From the NCBI GenBank assembly GCA_001275005.1, contig JWZX01001821.1, positions 1 through 15,827 on the forward strand: 15,827 nucleotides of DNA, read 5' to 3'. Position 1 is the first letter of the stretch, and each line of letters begins with the position of its first letter. Made by a program: the position numbers and the translations under genes. Below are positions 15,450 through 15,827 of the stretch, in pieces. Under the pieces are notes generated by a model that saw nothing but the letters and a program-made list of their open reading frames with translations, was not told where the DNA came from and did not search any database. This stretch comes from Chrysochromulina tobinii (Eukaryota; Haptophyta; Prymnesiales; Chrysochromulinaceae).

Positions 15450-15827
15450 TCACCACTGCCCCATTTTCATCCACCAGTCCTGAGGAATGCGGCTGTGCTT
15501 TGCTTTCCCTTTTTCCTTGGCATCGGCCAGGGCGCACACAAATTCCGCCTGCTTGCGCGTGACCTCCTCCACGTAAGCTGTCTGCAAGATTCCAGCCTTC
15601 TGCATGGCCTTACCCTCAGCCTCATCCAGCTTCCTCTCCGTGTCTGCGTGTTCCAATCCCACTCGAATCAGCGTCTCCACAGCAGTCTTCGCGCTCATCA
15701 TGGGCCCAACATTCTCTCCCGTTCCAGCTTTGCGGAGGGCCTTAAAAAGCTGCCAGAATTTCTCAAACTCTTCGAGCTGCATTTCGCCATCGCCATTCTC
15801 ATCGACCATGTCAACGAGGCTCTGGAT
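15258..15827 (-). repeat. Right arm of the inverted gene duplication
   Basis: The reverse complement of this stretch matches 7513 to about 8223. The match is close through the coding end and the first 105 bp of 3' flank, then more diverged to the CTCTGGCTCATTA motif. It carries a single unit of the flank that is tandemly doubled on the left. It runs off the window. Confidence 0.9.
15450..15827 (-). CDS. 3' end of a second EF-hand gene copy (partial, inverted paralogue)
   Basis: 125 residues plus stop are visible; the start is beyond the right edge. The sequence corresponds to residues 545-669 of the left EF-hand protein. It includes the fourth EF-hand loop (DENGDGEMQLEE) and the same WWMKMGQW end. 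Seven residues differ (for example VT to AL after QLFK, C to S after GPMM, G to D before WWM). The frame is intact, so this end is not an obvious pseudogene. Of about ten base differences, nearly all change the protein and I count only one clearly silent change. Whether the rest of the gene is complete cannot be seen. Confidence 0.9.
   Translation of the reverse strand: MQSLVDMVDENGDGEMQLEEFEKFWQLFKALRKAGTGENVGPMMSAKTAVETLIRVGLEHADTERKLDEAEGKAMQKAGILQTAYVEEVTRKQAEFVCALADAKEKGKAKHSRIPQDWWMKMGQW

Overview
This window looks like nuclear DNA of a GC-rich, single-celled photosynthetic eukaryote. The evidence is as follows. Genes lie on both strands and are not arranged in operons. At least two genes have short spliceosomal introns with GT..AG ends and CTGAY-like branch points. 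Several proteins begin with signal- or transit-like N-termini. The protein set (double-thioredoxin nucleoredoxin, DUF1997 protein, RecD2-type helicase, coiled-coil/EF-hand proteins) suits an alga with a secondary plastid. A haptophyte is my best guess, but the lineage is an inference and cannot be fixed from this sequence alone.

Layout, left to right. Plus strand: the 3' part of a low-complexity, repeat-bearing protein gene (2-934); a glyoxalase/VOC-like protein (1280-2152); a nucleoredoxin/tryparedoxin-like protein with two WCPPC domains (2459-3721); a coiled-coil protein with an SH3-like segment (3974-5035); a two-exon protein with four EF-hands (5768-7890, intron 7064-7176); and a probable GT90/CAP10-type glycosyltransferase (8470-10035). 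Minus strand: a DUF1997-like protein with a signal-type N-terminus (11239-10334); a RecD2-like helicase in four exons (14859-11470); and, running off the right edge, the 3' end of a second, nearly identical copy of the EF-hand gene (15827-15450).

The most striking region is the RecD2-like gene. Splicing out three introns (138, 300 and 90 nt) restores a 953-residue helicase with all expected motifs. The first two introns are tandem arrays that straddle the two ends of the 109-nt exon 2. The first 17 nt of exon 2 are copied twice upstream, in intron units of 74 and 64 nt. The last 34 nt of exon 2, plus 21 nt of intron, form five perfect 55-bp units running downstream. Every unit begins with a usable 5' splice site, holds a CTGAT branch-point-like motif and ends in AG. 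The arrays therefore look like head-to-tail mini-introns joined at AG|GT junctions. This is a very recent case of intron creation or expansion by tandem duplication of exon-intron junctions.

A second recent rearrangement is the inverted duplication of the EF-hand gene (7513 to about 8223 against 15258-15827). The left copy then gained a local tandem duplication of its stop-codon and 3' UTR region. No functional pathway clearly joins the genes in this window.
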